Positions 33,830-45,414 of a stretch of 64,000 bases of DNA are shown one piece after another. A program made the position numbers and the translations under genes. Source of the DNA: Lates calcarifer (lineage: Eukaryota; Chordata; Actinopteri; Centropomidae). Where the stretch lies: positions 18,008,639 through 18,072,638 of the forward strand of contig NC_066855.1 of NCBI RefSeq assembly GCF_001640805.2. The letters are read 5' to 3'. The notes below the pieces were generated by a model. That model ran no database searches. It saw only the letters and a program-made list of their open reading frames with translations, and was not told the origin of the DNA. How positions within the stretch are numbered: the stretch's first letter is position 1; every line of letters begins with the position of its first letter.

Positions 33830-34112
33830 AATCACTAGGTCAACCAATTAGCTGATCAACAGATAATTAATTAACTGCTTTGAGAATGGATTGATTCAGT
33901 CATTTTTGAACCAGTAATGCCAACGATTTAATGGTTCCTGCTTCTAAAGAGTGAGAATTTGCTGCCTATGCCTGGTCAATTAAATATCTTCTTCTTTTGG
34001 ACCGTTAGATGAAAAAAAACAAGACATGTGACATCTTTTAAAGACTAAACGATGAGTCCATGAAATAATAAAATGAAAACAACTATTAGCTGATTAGCTG
34101 CAACCCTGCCCA
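33830..34112 (-). repeat. dispersed repeat family 3 (MITE-like), near full length
   Basis: Read on the minus strand it opens with GGGTTGCAGCTAATCAGC and contains TTTCAT..TATTTCATGGACTC and AAAAGATGTCACATG. It closes with 'GTTAATTAATTATC', TGTTGATCAGCTAATTGGTT. A repeat beginning 'GGGCTGCAACTAA' and ending in ATTAATCGATTA-like palindromes is very common in teleosts. Related pieces lie at 5060-5110, 23945-23990 and 54930-55115. Confidence 0.55.
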
Positions 34113-34149
34113 TCATCCTTTTATTACCCCCCCCACACACACACACATC

Positions 34150-35095
34150 TTTTATTGAAATGACGAGTAGATGGACGTTGCTGTAAGTACCTGCTTCACC
34201 ATCATAGTTGGATGAGGAGTACTCCTCCTCTCAAAGTGTGACTCCACTGCTGCCGAGGTCATCTCTAAATATACACAAACCCTTCAGCGTGACTCACTTC
34301 ACTTCTCCACAATCAAGAAACCCCCGTTGCCTGGATGTGACATCTGGCTCTCTGATGCTGCCACACTGTCTCCATCCGTTACCTCCTTGCTATCCTCCAC
34401 CTGCAGTGAATAAACCTAGCAGAAATGGCACACATATCTGTGCTCTCTATTTTCCATCTCATTCCATCTCACTCAGACGTCCTCTCTGACCTCTCTGCAG
34501 ACACAGAGCCAATCCTCTTTCTGTCACCATCTCCACTCAGATATTTATTCTATTTATTTTATATAAGGGGTAAGTCATGAGAACACAAACACACAAATAA
34601 ACCAACAAAAATACCAAATGTATCTAATCTTGATATTTATTATATAAATGAAGTTTTTAGATTCATTCTCCTGTTTCCAGGTAGCAGTTGTTTTCCATTT
34701 AATACTGTGACAATCCACTTACTGAGACTTAGAGACTTCCTTTGACCTATCACAGTGAGCAGTAATTAACTTCCCGTTTTTAGTAGCTCAACATTGTTCC
34801 CGGCACCACAAACCTTTAAGGGAGGATTTCAGGGTGGATGGATGGCTCAATGAAAGCGTGTGACCTGAACACAAGAGACCACAGTTAATTTCCCATTCCC
34901 TTTTCACCATCAGCGTTTGTTCATTTTAACCATGACTGCATTATTTTCATTATTAATCCAAAGAAAACACAAGATACAGTTTTTGGTTTTCCACTAAAGT
35001 CTTATGTTCCATTTGTTCCCTTAAGTGAATATTTAAGATTTTAGATTTTTATAGATTACATTGAGTGCAACGTACAACAAGGAAACTCAGACCAC
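34150..35095. other. non-coding stretch
   Basis: No gene or element recognised. Confidence 0.4.
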
Positions 35096-35099
35096 TTCT

Positions 35100-35530
35100 G
35101 TCTCCATCAACGTGTCCAAGATGACCTGACCTTCATGTTGAGGTTAATCCAGTGGTGATGACAGTTGGGTGTATGGCTATAACCCAGACCAAACAGCAGT
35201 GTTAACAGCTGCAGTCTCCAAGATCAAAGATGACGTGTCATGCTCGTCTTTTTCTTTGACATTGCAGGGTTGTCCACCATGAATTCATCCTCCCAGGGTC
35301 AGACTGTCAACACCAAGTCCTACTTCACCGCTCTGTGGTGTCTGAGGGAGGACACCTGTGGCACATTTCAGTCTTTTGGCCCCATCAACACAACTGTCGT
35401 TCCCCACCTGCCCTGCTCACCGGATTTGTGAAATTCAAACTGAGGGGTCACCATTTTGATACGGTGGATGAGATCCAGTGCAAGTTGCTAATGGTGCTTG
35501 AAGGGGACAGCAATGTATCGCTGCACGAGG
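35100..35530 (+). pseudogene. mariner-like transposase relic
   Basis: Pieces of one mariner transposase appear in order across changing frames. 35154-35186 reads G-D-D-S-W-V-Y-G-Y-N-P, matching the first catalytic aspartate motif (T-G-D-E-S-W-V-Y-G-Y). From 35240 come L-V-F-F-F-D-I-A-G and V-V-H-H-E-F-I-L-P-G, then, shifted, G-Q-T-V-N. V-V-P-H-L-P-C-S-P-D-L follows at 35397-35427. After another frameshift F-K-L-R-G-H-H-F-D-T-V-D-E-I-Q matches the segment downstream of the third catalytic residue. The D-N-A motif with the second aspartate and the P-S-D/P-C-D part with the third are deleted. Terminal repeats were not found. It is clearly inactive. Confidence 0.8.
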
Positions 35531-36925
35531 TCACTAATTTTACAGGGGATGGTGGCCATCTTCCCTTCACCACAGCTCAGCAGGGAAACACTGCCCAGGC
35601 AGTCAAACTACAAAGACTGCAACTACGTGACTTGTCTCAGCCTCACATTAACTTCAAATAAATTGTGGAATATATTTCTGGACAGAACAAGAGAACCATC
35701 ATTTTCATTAGAAGCACACTGGGAAGAAATACGAGGGATGATTACATCAAGCAAAACCTGCCTCAGTGTTCATACAGCTATCTCGCTATTGATGTCAAAA
35801 ATTGGACCTATCCTTTAACCACAGTGGTGTTGGATAAGAAAACATATGATGGTCATTTGTAATGGTTTTCAAAAGCAGTGACACACAATGTCATCCTGCA
35901 GATGGGAACATCAGATCCAAATAACGCCCATGTTGTATGTGTTATTCTGGAGGGAAACAACAACCTCTTTTGTCATTTAGTTTGGAGGACATGTTGTCCA
36001 GAGGTGATAGCTGTCAACTGTAAAGTATTGATGGAAAAATGACTTTCAGGAGACAAACAGTAAGGAAGAATGAATCTTAAGAGAAGGAAAATGTAACTTT
36101 GGTAATTTCTTATATTGAGGAAAAACTAATGCACTTGTTCACTGAGAGGAATAGTTTACTTCTGATTTTAATAACCGTTCACTGTTTCCTCTTAAGTAAA
36201 TGTTTCCATTTCACACCTGAGAGGAAATCTGATTCTTTTATGAGTTATTTTCTATGCTGTTTTTATCAGTAAAAGAAGAGTGATTAATGTCTGCCAGTCA
36301 CTTATAGGGAAGATGATGAATGTATGTTAAATACTGCACAATACAGAGGTCAGAATCTCCTCACTGTGTATTTTCACATAAAGTTTTAGAGGAGAGACAG
36401 AACAAAGAGGAAGAGCACTTAAACATCCAGACATTTATCACCCAACTTGTGGCTGCTACATGGACAAACAAGACATCTGCCATAAATTGTGACAGGCAGT
36501 GGATGTGTAGGTGCAATAAGACATAAAGGATGGCTGAGTGTGGTGGAGACGGGAACAGATACAGGCCATTTCAGGACTCATAAAGCTGGAGGAAAGTCGG
36601 AGAAAGCATAAAGAGTCAACACAGCAGAGGAGAAGACTCTGACTCTCCACAGCAACATGAAACATGTCTGCCCACAGTTTGCATGAATTCAGCACAATTA
36701 CAGACTGAGAACAGCTGGGGATTTTAAGAATGCATGAGGGAAAATTTGCCAGTGAAATCAGCGATATCTTACAAGAAAACATTAATAGCCGAGTCAAAAG
36801 ACTCCTGTGAGTCCACTGGACATAACTTGAGCCATCTTCACAATGTCCTCTGAATTCTCCTTAGTTATTGTTACTATTGTGTCATACTTTTACTTACATA
36901 AAGGATCTGAATGTTTCTTCCACCA
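35531..36925. other. non-coding stretch
   Basis: Downstream of the mariner relic several short plus-strand frames (to 35862) remain open but match nothing I know. Part of this may be eroded mariner 3' sequence. Confidence 0.4.
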
Positions 36926-36929
36926 CTGA

Positions 36930-37150
36930 AAGCCAAAACAATAACACAAACAAGCTAACAGATGGAGCTCCTGTGTTCTGCTTGATTAAATTCCTGTCTT
37001 TGTCAGTGGAGTCTGGTAGTGAGTAGCAATGTTTCTGGTTAAACAAAAAGGATCTGACTCTCTAATAAAAAGCTCTATCTCTGTAGGAATCCTGTCCATA
37101 ATCTTGTCAGACCTCCTTACTCTAACAATCAACCATAGACAACCTGCAGA
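36930..37150 (+). repeat. dispersed repeat family 2, copy 3
   Basis: Best-preserved copy: 'AGCTCCTGTGTTCTGCTTGA', 'TTCCTGTCTTTGTCAGTGGA', 'GTCTGGTAGTGAG', 'AAACAAAAAGGATCTGACTC', 'TCTAATAAAAAGCTCTATCT', 'AGGAATCCTGTCCATAATCT' and 'TAACAATCAACC'. Confidence 0.8.
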
Positions 37151-37154
37151 CCGC

Positions 37155-38050
37155 CTCACCTGGTTCAACTGGCCACAATAACACGATACAGGATGCCAAC
37201 TTTTAGTGGAGTGTCTTCCTCTCGTTCATCCTGGTCTCTCCGGCGCCCTGTCTCTGTGTCTCTATCAAACAAAGCAAAAATACAAAAAAAATATGGCAAT
37301 AAGTTAGAGGCCAAGTGCTTTGAAATGGGAGCTGAAATCTCATCTCTGAAGAACTTTAATGACTTTGTCAAGCTCTCACACTTGACTAGTTTCTAATGAA
37401 TCTCAAACAAAGCTCTCATTTGTTTTTGTTTGTTATCTTTTACAAACAACATTCCCATGCAGAAGATTTAATTTTACAGTTGGAGAACTTCATTTCCACA
37501 GTCGAAGAGAAACATTTCCTGCTCTCTTTGCCTCCTCCTCATCTTATTTTTCCTGTCTGCAAGCTCAGATACTGACCTGTAGCAACACACACAATCACTG
37601 TGTGTAATGAACTGCTTGGTTTCATTAACTGGGTGTACAGACTTCACTGACAGGAGACAAACTAATGACTTTTTTCTTCCTACATTGGGTCTGTCTAGAT
37701 GCTCAGGAATAATCACACTCATTCACACATTAATATGAGTTTACATCTGTCAGATATGTTACTTAAGTAATAAAGAGGAAGCGAGCAGAGGGGAAAATAA
37801 GAGAAATATGCAACTTTTTGTGTGCTTTACATTTTTCCTTGGTACTTATGAGGTTTTGTTTATGTAGGTTTCCAGCAGCCTGTGAGCAGCTGAGAGGACA
37901 AACTCTCATCAAGCAGAAATTTACTGAATTCAAAAAGTTTTTCAGTAGGCTGCATGACTATTATACACAACCAAAAGGAGAAAAAGAGTTAAAAGAAGTC
38001 AGTAAAAATAAACAGCTCAGGTAAAATCAAGAGGAACTGTCCAGTTCCTG
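37155..38050. other. non-coding stretch
   Basis: No gene or repeat recognised. Confidence 0.4.
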
Positions 38051-38054
38051 TGTG

Positions 38055-38669
38055 CTAGGACCCAGCGACGCCGGCTAACCTCTGTCTCTCATTGATCAGG
38101 GGCTTCTCGACAGCCTTGTAGGACCTTAAGCCATGATCTAAAAGTCGACCACGTACAGTGCGGGTGGAACACTGGACACCAGTTTGGTTTGACCACTGCT
38201 GCTGAAGCTCCTGTGATGTCATTCGGTGGTTTTCCCTGCACATGCCCAGATCTTGGTTTGTATCTGCACTTCCTGGCTATCTGGCGGCAGCTGTACCCTT
38301 CCTGGCTGAGAATCTGTATCTTCAGGTGTGTTTCCTGTGTTAGGTTCCTTGTTTTAGTAATTTTTGTCTCTGAAGAACTTTCAGATGTGCTGGTTTTATA
38401 TAGACACGAAGCACGGCAACAAAAATTGTGTATTTTAATAAAAAGCACGACCTTCATTAGTGGATCACTGATACCAAAATGACCCAGAACTCAAAATGTC
38501 TTATGTATTTTTATGGAACCAATCAATTTGAGTTTTTTAGGGCTTTTTTAGGATTTTGTATTTTAGCTGTGACTGTACTAAAAGAAATTGCACTTGAAGA
38601 CCTAAGAGTGATTCTTAATGCAATATTTCACAAATACATGGGGTGTCTGAAAACTTTTTTCCACCACTG
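38055..38669 (-). mobile_element. Tc1-like transposon, 5' half with intact terminus
   Basis: On the minus strand the element starts at 38669 with CAGTGGTGGAAAAAAGTTTT next to a TA (38670-38671), as expected for a Tc1 end at a TA target. About 300 bp inside, the transposase N-terminus is visible: L-T-Q-E-T-H-L-K-I-Q-I-L-S-Q-E-G-Y-S with C-R-Q-I-A-R-K (38262-38350), the first helix-turn-helix. In another frame, E-N-H-R-M-T-S-Q-E-L-Q-Q-Q-W (from about 38237), T-R-T-V-R-G-R-L-L, G-L-R-S-Y-K-A-V and K-P-L-I-N-E-R-Q-R come from the second DNA-binding domain. About 30 codons between the two are lost and the frame is shifted. Homology stops at about 38055, before the DDE catalytic domain. No other terminus is present. 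Confidence 0.85.
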
Positions 38670-38709
38670 TATGCTTTCCTGTAAGTGAAACTGGCCCAGA
38701 CAGCTTTCT

Positions 38710-38973
38710 TTATTTGGACTTTGGAGCCCTAAATGCAAAGGCTCTGTCCGCTTTGCCTGAGGATCTCAAGCCACACAAAGGTTTACGCAGGGTTAAAAAA
38801 TCTAAAATACAATCAAGAGTCAGGCCATGAAGGGCTTTAAAGACCATCAACAAGATCTTAAAATCACTTCTGAAACAAACTGGGAGCCAGTGTAAAGAGG
38901 CTAAAACATGTGTAATGTGTTTGTACCTCTTAATTCCAGTTAGAAGACCAACAGCTGAGTTCTGAAGTCTCTA
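38710..38973 (-). pseudogene. LINE ORF2 C-terminal relic (divergent family)
   Basis: A minus-strand frame without a start codon runs from a TAG near 38974 to a TAA at 38710. It reads R-L-Q-N-S-A-V-G-L-L-T-G-I-K, H-I-T-H-V-L-A-S-L-H-W-L-P-V, F-K-I-L-L-M-V-F-K-A-L-H-G-L, then a shortened segment to L-R-S-S-G-K-A-D-R-A-F-A-F-R-A-P-K-S. This is the same region as in the LINE at 28640-29455, but from another family (A-L-H-G-L instead of A-L-N-G-Q and D-R-A-F-A-F-R-A-P instead of G-R-A-F-S-Y-Q-A-P). About 10 to 20 codons are deleted after A-L-H-G-L. It is 5'-truncated and dead. Confidence 0.8.
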
Positions 38974-39177
38974 GTCATGAAAAAAGCCTGATGCAATAGT
39001 CAAGGCACAAAGAGATAAAAGTATCTGTTTCTGCATCTCTAGATGGGGCTAATTCTTGCACTGATAATGCTCTGTAATGATTATAGAATATGGTATTTCA
39101 CAGCCCACTGTCTAATATTTACCTTGGTGATTTAGTAAAAAAGACAAGTTTAAAAAAATATGACATGAAGGAAGCAC

Positions 39178-39594
39178 TTGGTATTCCCAGTAATCCAGCA
39201 TTTCTACCACACTGCCATGTTTCACACAAAGAGCATTGTGCAAGACAAATTGGGGTTAAAGGCCAACCTCACCGTGAGTGAACAGGTTCAGAAGGTCACT
39301 GAAATATATATTGCTCTGACTGAAAGATCAGCATTGTTTCTGTGTCTCAGCTCCCAGTGTGGGTTGACTGAAAGGCAGATCAAAGTTCAGGCTGATGAAG
39401 CTGCAGGAAGACAAGGTGTTATTTCTTATCTTGTTTGGAAATTAAGTATGGATAGATCGACGTGCAGGGAGAGTGAAGCCAGAGGTCAGATTGAAATGAC
39501 ATTAATAATGCTCAACACTGGCAGCAATGTGTTGCTGGTGAGCGATGAAAAAATGAGTGTAACCCTCAAACCGAAAAAGGTGGATTTCACCTGA
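39178..39594 (+). other. unrecognised 138-residue open frame, probably not a gene
   Basis: One of the longest frames not explained by a repeat or skewed composition. I recognise no domain, signal peptide or membrane segment, and no convincing splice sites or polyadenylation signal frame it. It starts in non-repetitive DNA about 0.2 kb past the LINE relic. It may be chance or the remnant of an unknown element. Confidence 0.12.
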
Positions 39595-39599
39595 AAAGA

Positions 39600-41490
39600 T
39601 AAAATATTTATGATCTGATTTCTGAAGTCTTTCACTCTCTTTTTTTTCTACTTACACCATATCAGATAAACTCGTGGATGCTTCCTCAGGTCTGAAGTTA
39701 TGTTTAAATAATGAGATTAGTCTCGCTTGGGTCAACGCATGATCAGTTTTGTTTTTTCGTTTTAAGAAGAGCCCGACAGATACAGGATTTATCAGGCTGA
39801 TGCTGATTTCAACATTTTGACACAGCAAAAAAGATTATTGGAATCCAACTGAAATCTTAAACTGACCTTAAAGGATAACGCTGATATTTTTGAACCCCAG
39901 TCTTATTTTTGGGTGTAAATAATGATAATAAAAGGGATAAACACAATCGAACCAGTGCAGTATTGATCAAGAACTGTGAACAGCTGCTGCTGTATATCAT
40001 TACTAGACTGGATTGACAAAAATACAAATTTTACTGAGCAGACCCTGGTTCAAAAATATCAGAGTTATCCTTTAAGCTAAAATTCAGATTTCAGTTTGAT
40101 TCCAATATATATTATAAAATCTAATATTAACTAAATAGTCCTTTTCAAACACAGAGTAGGTTCAACTGCTGGCTTCATCAACTTCTTGTGGCATTCACAC
40201 ACAGCTGTCCACTTGTTTGTTACAGCTTCATGGTTGCTGTGTACACAGAAAAGTAATACAGGTATATTTTTTAATGTGATATTAAATCATTCCAAAGGTG
40301 GATTCGTTCACAAGGCAAAGAAAACCAACACAATTTTTGGTGAGAAACTTTAAAAATCTCATCAGCAAATTTGCACCATAAATAACAACCCATCGTGACA
40401 GAGCAGACCTTTGAGGGAAAGAAGGAACAGAGAAAGAGTCCAAAGTGGCTGTAAATTAGCTATACCATCCACCATCAGAGCATAAACTGCTCCACAGGAG
40501 AGGGACGGTTTGCACACACGTATAAATACTTCTTTTAAATACACTCTCCATGAGTCAGTATCTGTTACTGAATGAAACGACATACAATCCAAAGAGTAGG
40601 TAGGTAGGTGTAAACAGGTGAGTACTTAGAAAACAGAAAGATGCCTGTGGGCTAATGAGTCCGTAAGAGGAAACAGGTGTGCTTCACATTATTGTTTTGT
40701 TCTCAAAATGGTGTCAAGGGCCAGAAATGCATATTATCACCTTCCTCACGCAGGTGCACCAACTTTCTCAACTTTCTCACCAACACATCTCTTCATCACT
40801 TTGCCCAAGGCTTTTCAAGTCCCTCTGCCTCCTCTGTTTACATCCAAAAGGGATGAAAGCTTCCAGCTGCTCAGTCTCCTGCAGAGAGATGCTCATCCTC
40901 ATATTTCTGTACAACCAGAAAATTCTACTGAATAATTTGCTCATTGCCCTGTTCACTCTACCTGCCTCTACCTCTTCCCTGCTCTCTTTGTATAGAAAGT
41001 GTGGCAGGGCAGGCTTTGAAAATGTCTGACAAACTTCAACAGTTCTCTCTTATTTGAGAAGTTCAGTGATTTTTAACTTGCCTGAACTCTCCCAATCGTA
41101 GTCTCATTTCCTCCCCGCTGGCTGCAGCCATCTTCTTACATTCACAGCAGACAAAGCAAACAGCAGAAACCTTTTTCTGTCTCTGTGTGAATCTCTGCCT
41201 GTCGCTGCTCAATAAGCCAGTCACAGGACGGCCTCCAGCTGTGGATTCTGCTCACCGGCACCTCAAACACACCTCATATACCACAGACTATGTATTACCT
41301 CTTTGCTTTACAGCTGCAGTCAGACCAAAGCTTTCATCTTTTACCTGGGAACAAAAAGTAGCTCTCAACAATTTAAGAATTTCAAATTCTTTTCTATATT
41401 TTTGTTGCTTTTAAAAACACACAGTGGCATTACTGCAGCTTTTAAGGTCATTAACATTTTCAGAAGCAAATGAGAAACTGGACTCACCAC
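39600..41490. other. non-coding stretch with a weak family 2 piece
   Basis: At 39975-40060 a minus-strand piece with 'TGTATATCATTACTAGACTG' and 'ATTGACAAAAATACAAATTT' resembles the start of repeat family 2. At 39770-39850 'CCCGACAGATACAGGATTTA' and the following bases recall a teleost repeat that I cannot delimit. No gene seen. Confidence 0.4.
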
Positions 41491-41506
41491 TGGGGGGGGG
41501 GACAAG

Positions 41507-41900
41507 ATGGCATACAGGAAGGAAGTGGCAGATCTGGTGTCTTGGTGTCATGACAACAATCTTTCCCCCAACACAGACAAGACCAAGGAGGTGATTGAGA
41601 CTCTGAGGAGGCTGTGGAAATTTGATACATCAGCCATGATCCTCAGCAACTTCTACAGGAGTACATCTGAGAGCCGCTTTCCCCTCACCACAGGACATTT
41701 ACCAGACCAGAGTCATCAGGAGAGCCCACAACATCATCAGAGACAGCACACATCCACAACACACAATCCTCACACTTCTACCATCAGGAAAACATTACAG
41801 GAGTGTGAAATCACAGAGACTTATGAACAGTCTCTTTCCACAAGCAACCTCTCTCTACACTCTCTACACTAAACTGACTGAGCCCTGGATGGCTTACTGC
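41507..41900 (+). pseudogene. LINE ORF2 relic, internally deleted
   Basis: The plus-strand frame opens with Y-R-K-E-V-A-D-L-V-S-W-C-H-D-N-N-L-S, matching the segment just after the [YF]xDD box in fish L2/CR1/Rex1-type LINEs (Y-x-x-x-V-x-x-L-V-x-W-C). It jumps to L-R-R-L-W-K-F and I-L-S-N-F-Y-R-S-T. After frame changes it continues with R-A-H-N-I-I-R-D-S-T-H-P, L-L-P-S-G-K-H-Y-R-S and N-S-L-F-P-Q-A, the C-terminus. About 150 to 200 codons between these are missing. It ends in an (AT)n tail at 41922-41940. The motif wording differs from the element at 20281-21208, so a separate family is likely. Confidence 0.8.
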
Positions 41901-41921
41901 TGCTATTTCTCATTTGCACTT

Positions 41922-41940
41922 ATATATATATATATATATG
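41922..41940. repeat. (AT)n microsatellite
   Basis: About nine AT units, 40 bp after the recognisable coding part of the LINE relic; may be its tail. Confidence 0.85.
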
Positions 41941-41944
41941 TTCT

Positions 41945-44900
41945 GATTCTGAAAAACTTTTCAAATTGCCATCAGTTGAATGTAGTAAACATTTTCAAGT
42001 TGCATGTCACAGAGAAAAGGTATTTTCCAGCATGACTGACAGCATCAGTAAATCTGATGAGGAGAGAAAAGGAAGTTAATTAATTTATTAATTGTTAATT
42101 TCCGGACTACTTTGATGACAGCCTGAAATGAAACTTGTCTGTTGTTGGTTTGTGGTTTGTCTGTACTCAGCCAAAGATCTTCTGGGAGGGAAGACGCTCC
42201 ACTCTGCAACACCACTTTAGACGCAACAAGTGGACTGGTTTTGTAGTTCCAACAAATCCAACAGAGTGAGACATTTTGATACCAGTGGATCACATCACAT
42301 CAAAATCAGGAGCCACATTTTTCCCTGTTAATCTTTCTTTCATATCATATCATTACTTATCTTATCAAATTTCTAGCTTTAAAAGATGTCAACATCTGCA
42401 GGCTTTTGTTGTCAGTGGACCAAAATAAAAGCCAGCAACAACAACAACAACAAAATATCAAACAGTATGTGAACCTGTTATATTTGTCTAAAAAATTATT
42501 TTTGAAAGCAAAACCAAAAGAAAACTGCTGAGAAAATCTCCTGTAAACCCATTCTACTTGAATAAAATGAATTTCACCTGATCTGATATTTTCTAAGCTA
42601 CACATTTCATGACCACCCATACCATCTGGAATTTTCCACAGAATAACAAACTGTATTTAGGACAGATTTTCTGTGCAGATGCAGAGTCACGCTTGTTTTT
42701 TTTTTTGTTTGTTTGTTTTTTTTTTTTTTGAATCAGAAGGGTTTATAGCTGCATAGGCAAAGACATAAATACCTCGTCCTCATTTCACGCCTTTGGATCA
42801 TGATTTAATGTGGCTTTGCTCTTATACAACTCCCATTACAGCATACATTAAACCCCTTTATCTGAGGCTTGTGGCAAATGCATCTGTAAACTCTGTAGTC
42901 AAACATCTTATGTAGTACTTGCTCAGTAAATTATATGGAGAGCAGACATTTCACATTGGAGTTGGAGAGGTTAGCGGGTCACACGCTGCAGCGCATCCTT
43001 CAACCTTTAACAAGCAGGATGCAGCCCCTCCTCAGCATGCTGTTTATGTATCATAGCGGAACGGAGATGCAGTGGAGGGTCAGCTGCACCGCCGACTGAC
43101 TCTCCTGATTTAACATCGTCTGAACATTATTCATGAAGCTGAGCTGTAAGTGGCCCCTTTTTCTCACCAAGTGCTGCTTGAAGAAAAAGATCAATTCTTA
43201 TTCACATTTGGCTGCTGGATTCATCTTTTATTCCTCTGCTGCTGCTGCTGCACACACACAAAGCCCAGTAAACTATTCACACAGACACATAGACAGATCC
43301 TGAAATCTGCTTTAGATAAACCTTTTAAAGTCTTTTGTAGTTAGCTTCATGTATACTTATGTCTTATGAATGCATGTGGCTGACTCCATCACTGGCTGTT
43401 TTATGGGATGTTTTTTTGTCATTTTGCTTTGCTAATTTAATGATCTGCCTTCTTGAGAATTCAACCCAGTAGATAATTAACCCATTAAGGTCGATTTTAA
43501 AGCGTGTGCTAACAGGGTGTGGCAGTTGGAGTTAAGCTAAGCCGTCTTTAGTGGTTGCTGTTCGATGGACTGGTGCTAAAAGCAACGTGAATTCATAAAT
43601 AATATTTGAACCTAAGCCCTGATCGTTTATTGACGTATGTTATCCCCACCTGCTCATTCATTTGGAAGCTGCAAGTTTGCTTATCAAAGATCTCAAAGTG
43701 ATTTATTTTGTTTAAGGCAACATGATGTAACTTTGCTGAGCAACAGCGCCCCCTGTAGCCACCTGTGGTTATTAATTCTGTTGGGCTCTGAAGTCGAGCA
43801 GTTAAGTGGTTTTCGTTTACAGAAAACAAAGTCTCTTGACCAGAGCTCTGACTGTGTAGCCCCACTCATGGAACTAAATATTACCCATGATCCCTTGCTT
43901 CTGGAGCAGGCATTACTGTTGCAATGACAAACTCACTCAACTCTGTTTATAATTCCTGCTATTTTCAAAGTTTCCTGGCTGGATATCAGAGATGACAGAG
44001 GATAAGTCAGCTCCCAGTGTTTGTATTAGTAACTGGTTACCTTCCAGTATGTTTATCAGTAGCTCAGAGCTCAGCTGGGTCCTGGTACATTTATTTATAA
44101 CCAGCTCAGAGTCTGTTGTTTGGGGCTGTGTTGAATTATATAGGGGTTCATGATATTCTGTCTGCTGAAGCTGAATCTGAGGCACTTTGCAGATACAAGT
44201 TTTCCCTCCAGTGATATGCAAAAATGCACAAGCACACATGTGACCTCTCACACGAGCACAGGAACACACCTGAATTAACATTCACACAATATCCAAATGC
44301 ACATTTTGTTCAGCTCACCACTGTTTGAAAATATGAAAGCCTGCTTGTGCATTCATCGAGGGAAAGGCCGACTCTGCTGCTTGTGTGTTTGACTTTGCTG
44401 TTGTTACTCAGGGCGCTAAGCGGCTCTCCTCTCCAGTCGGCTCTGCAATGCTAAGCAGTCTCTCAGTCAGGTATCGCTGCAGCCGGGCAGAACCAAGGTT
44501 GACTTCTAACACACGATGTGAGTGTTGTGTTAAGAGCAAGAACATGTCTGCCCTGCAGAAACACACCGCTCCCACCTGCACTAAAAAATTCACACAGCTT
44601 CATGGGAAATGTAAGATTAAGTTTTTCTTCTCTCTCTCTGTCTTTCCCTTTTTTGTCCTCTGCTCTTCTGTCTTTCTTTTATTTTTGTTGGCATGCAGAT
44701 TATTCCTTCGCTCCAGGGTTCGTCTTTCTCCTGCATTGTGGATGAAAAACATTACCTAACTAGCATTTCATAAAGCTGTGTTTCTGGGTGGAAGCAGCAA
44801 GTGTTCAGCATGTGAACGACTTGGTCTGAAGAGTTAGAAAACTTCTCGAGACTCTGGGTAAACTCCACCATCTCAACTTCACTAAAGTAAAACAAGTCAG

Positions 44901-45410
44901 CGATGCTCATTACACCCCACTGCATCTGTGTTTCCCACATATTTGGGCAGCACTCTCCCAAAATATATTAAATGCAGCCAAAGAATATTGACATGGAGCG
45001 TGCAGATTAACTGATCCATATCAGAAAACTGATACAGGAGCAGGAGTTAAAGCTACATCAATACACAACCACAGATCCATCACGAACGTCTGCGTGAGAG
45101 TCATCAGAAATTGATACGTCTAACAAGAACAATCTTTCCAAGTAAAACTCTCTGTGTGCCAGACCCTCGAATCAAAACTCCCACACAGAAAGAAATGTAT
45201 GAGCTGGGTATCATTAGAATTTCATTGACTGAACACTGCTCTTATCATTATTTCTTATTGGTCCAGCACTTTATTACTGTGCGAGAGAAATGCATACATT
45301 TTTTTTTTCATTAAACATATTTCCAATGCAGCTATTCACATGAAATTTAGATCAGATATTAAATCAATAAAACCACACTGTTAAAGAAACCGTAACATCC
45401 CAATCTAGAA
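41945..45410. other. non-coding stretch
   Basis: Contains an (AAC)n run (42426-42452), T-rich low complexity (42690-42730) and a (CTG)n run (43226-43250). The block 42980-43150 is GC-richer, non-repetitive and ends at a GTAAGT (43146-43151), a possible conserved element or untranslated exon, but this is weak. 'CAACAGCGCCCCCTGTAGCC' at 43741 and a similar piece at 19865 hint at a further shared repeat. No protein gene is supported, including the 124-residue frame at 44385-44759. Confidence 0.4.
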
Positions 45411-45414
45411 AAAA

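Noticed and set aside
41507..41872. Host gene encoding a 121-residue protein
   Set aside because: The first 30 residues match the segment after the LINE reverse transcriptase active site and the rest continues in another frame as LINE C-terminus, so it is a retrotransposon relic.
44385..44759. 124-residue frame with cysteine-rich N-terminal half
   Set aside because: The cysteine spacing fits no family I know, the second half is from a C/T-rich run, and there is no splice or polyadenylation support.
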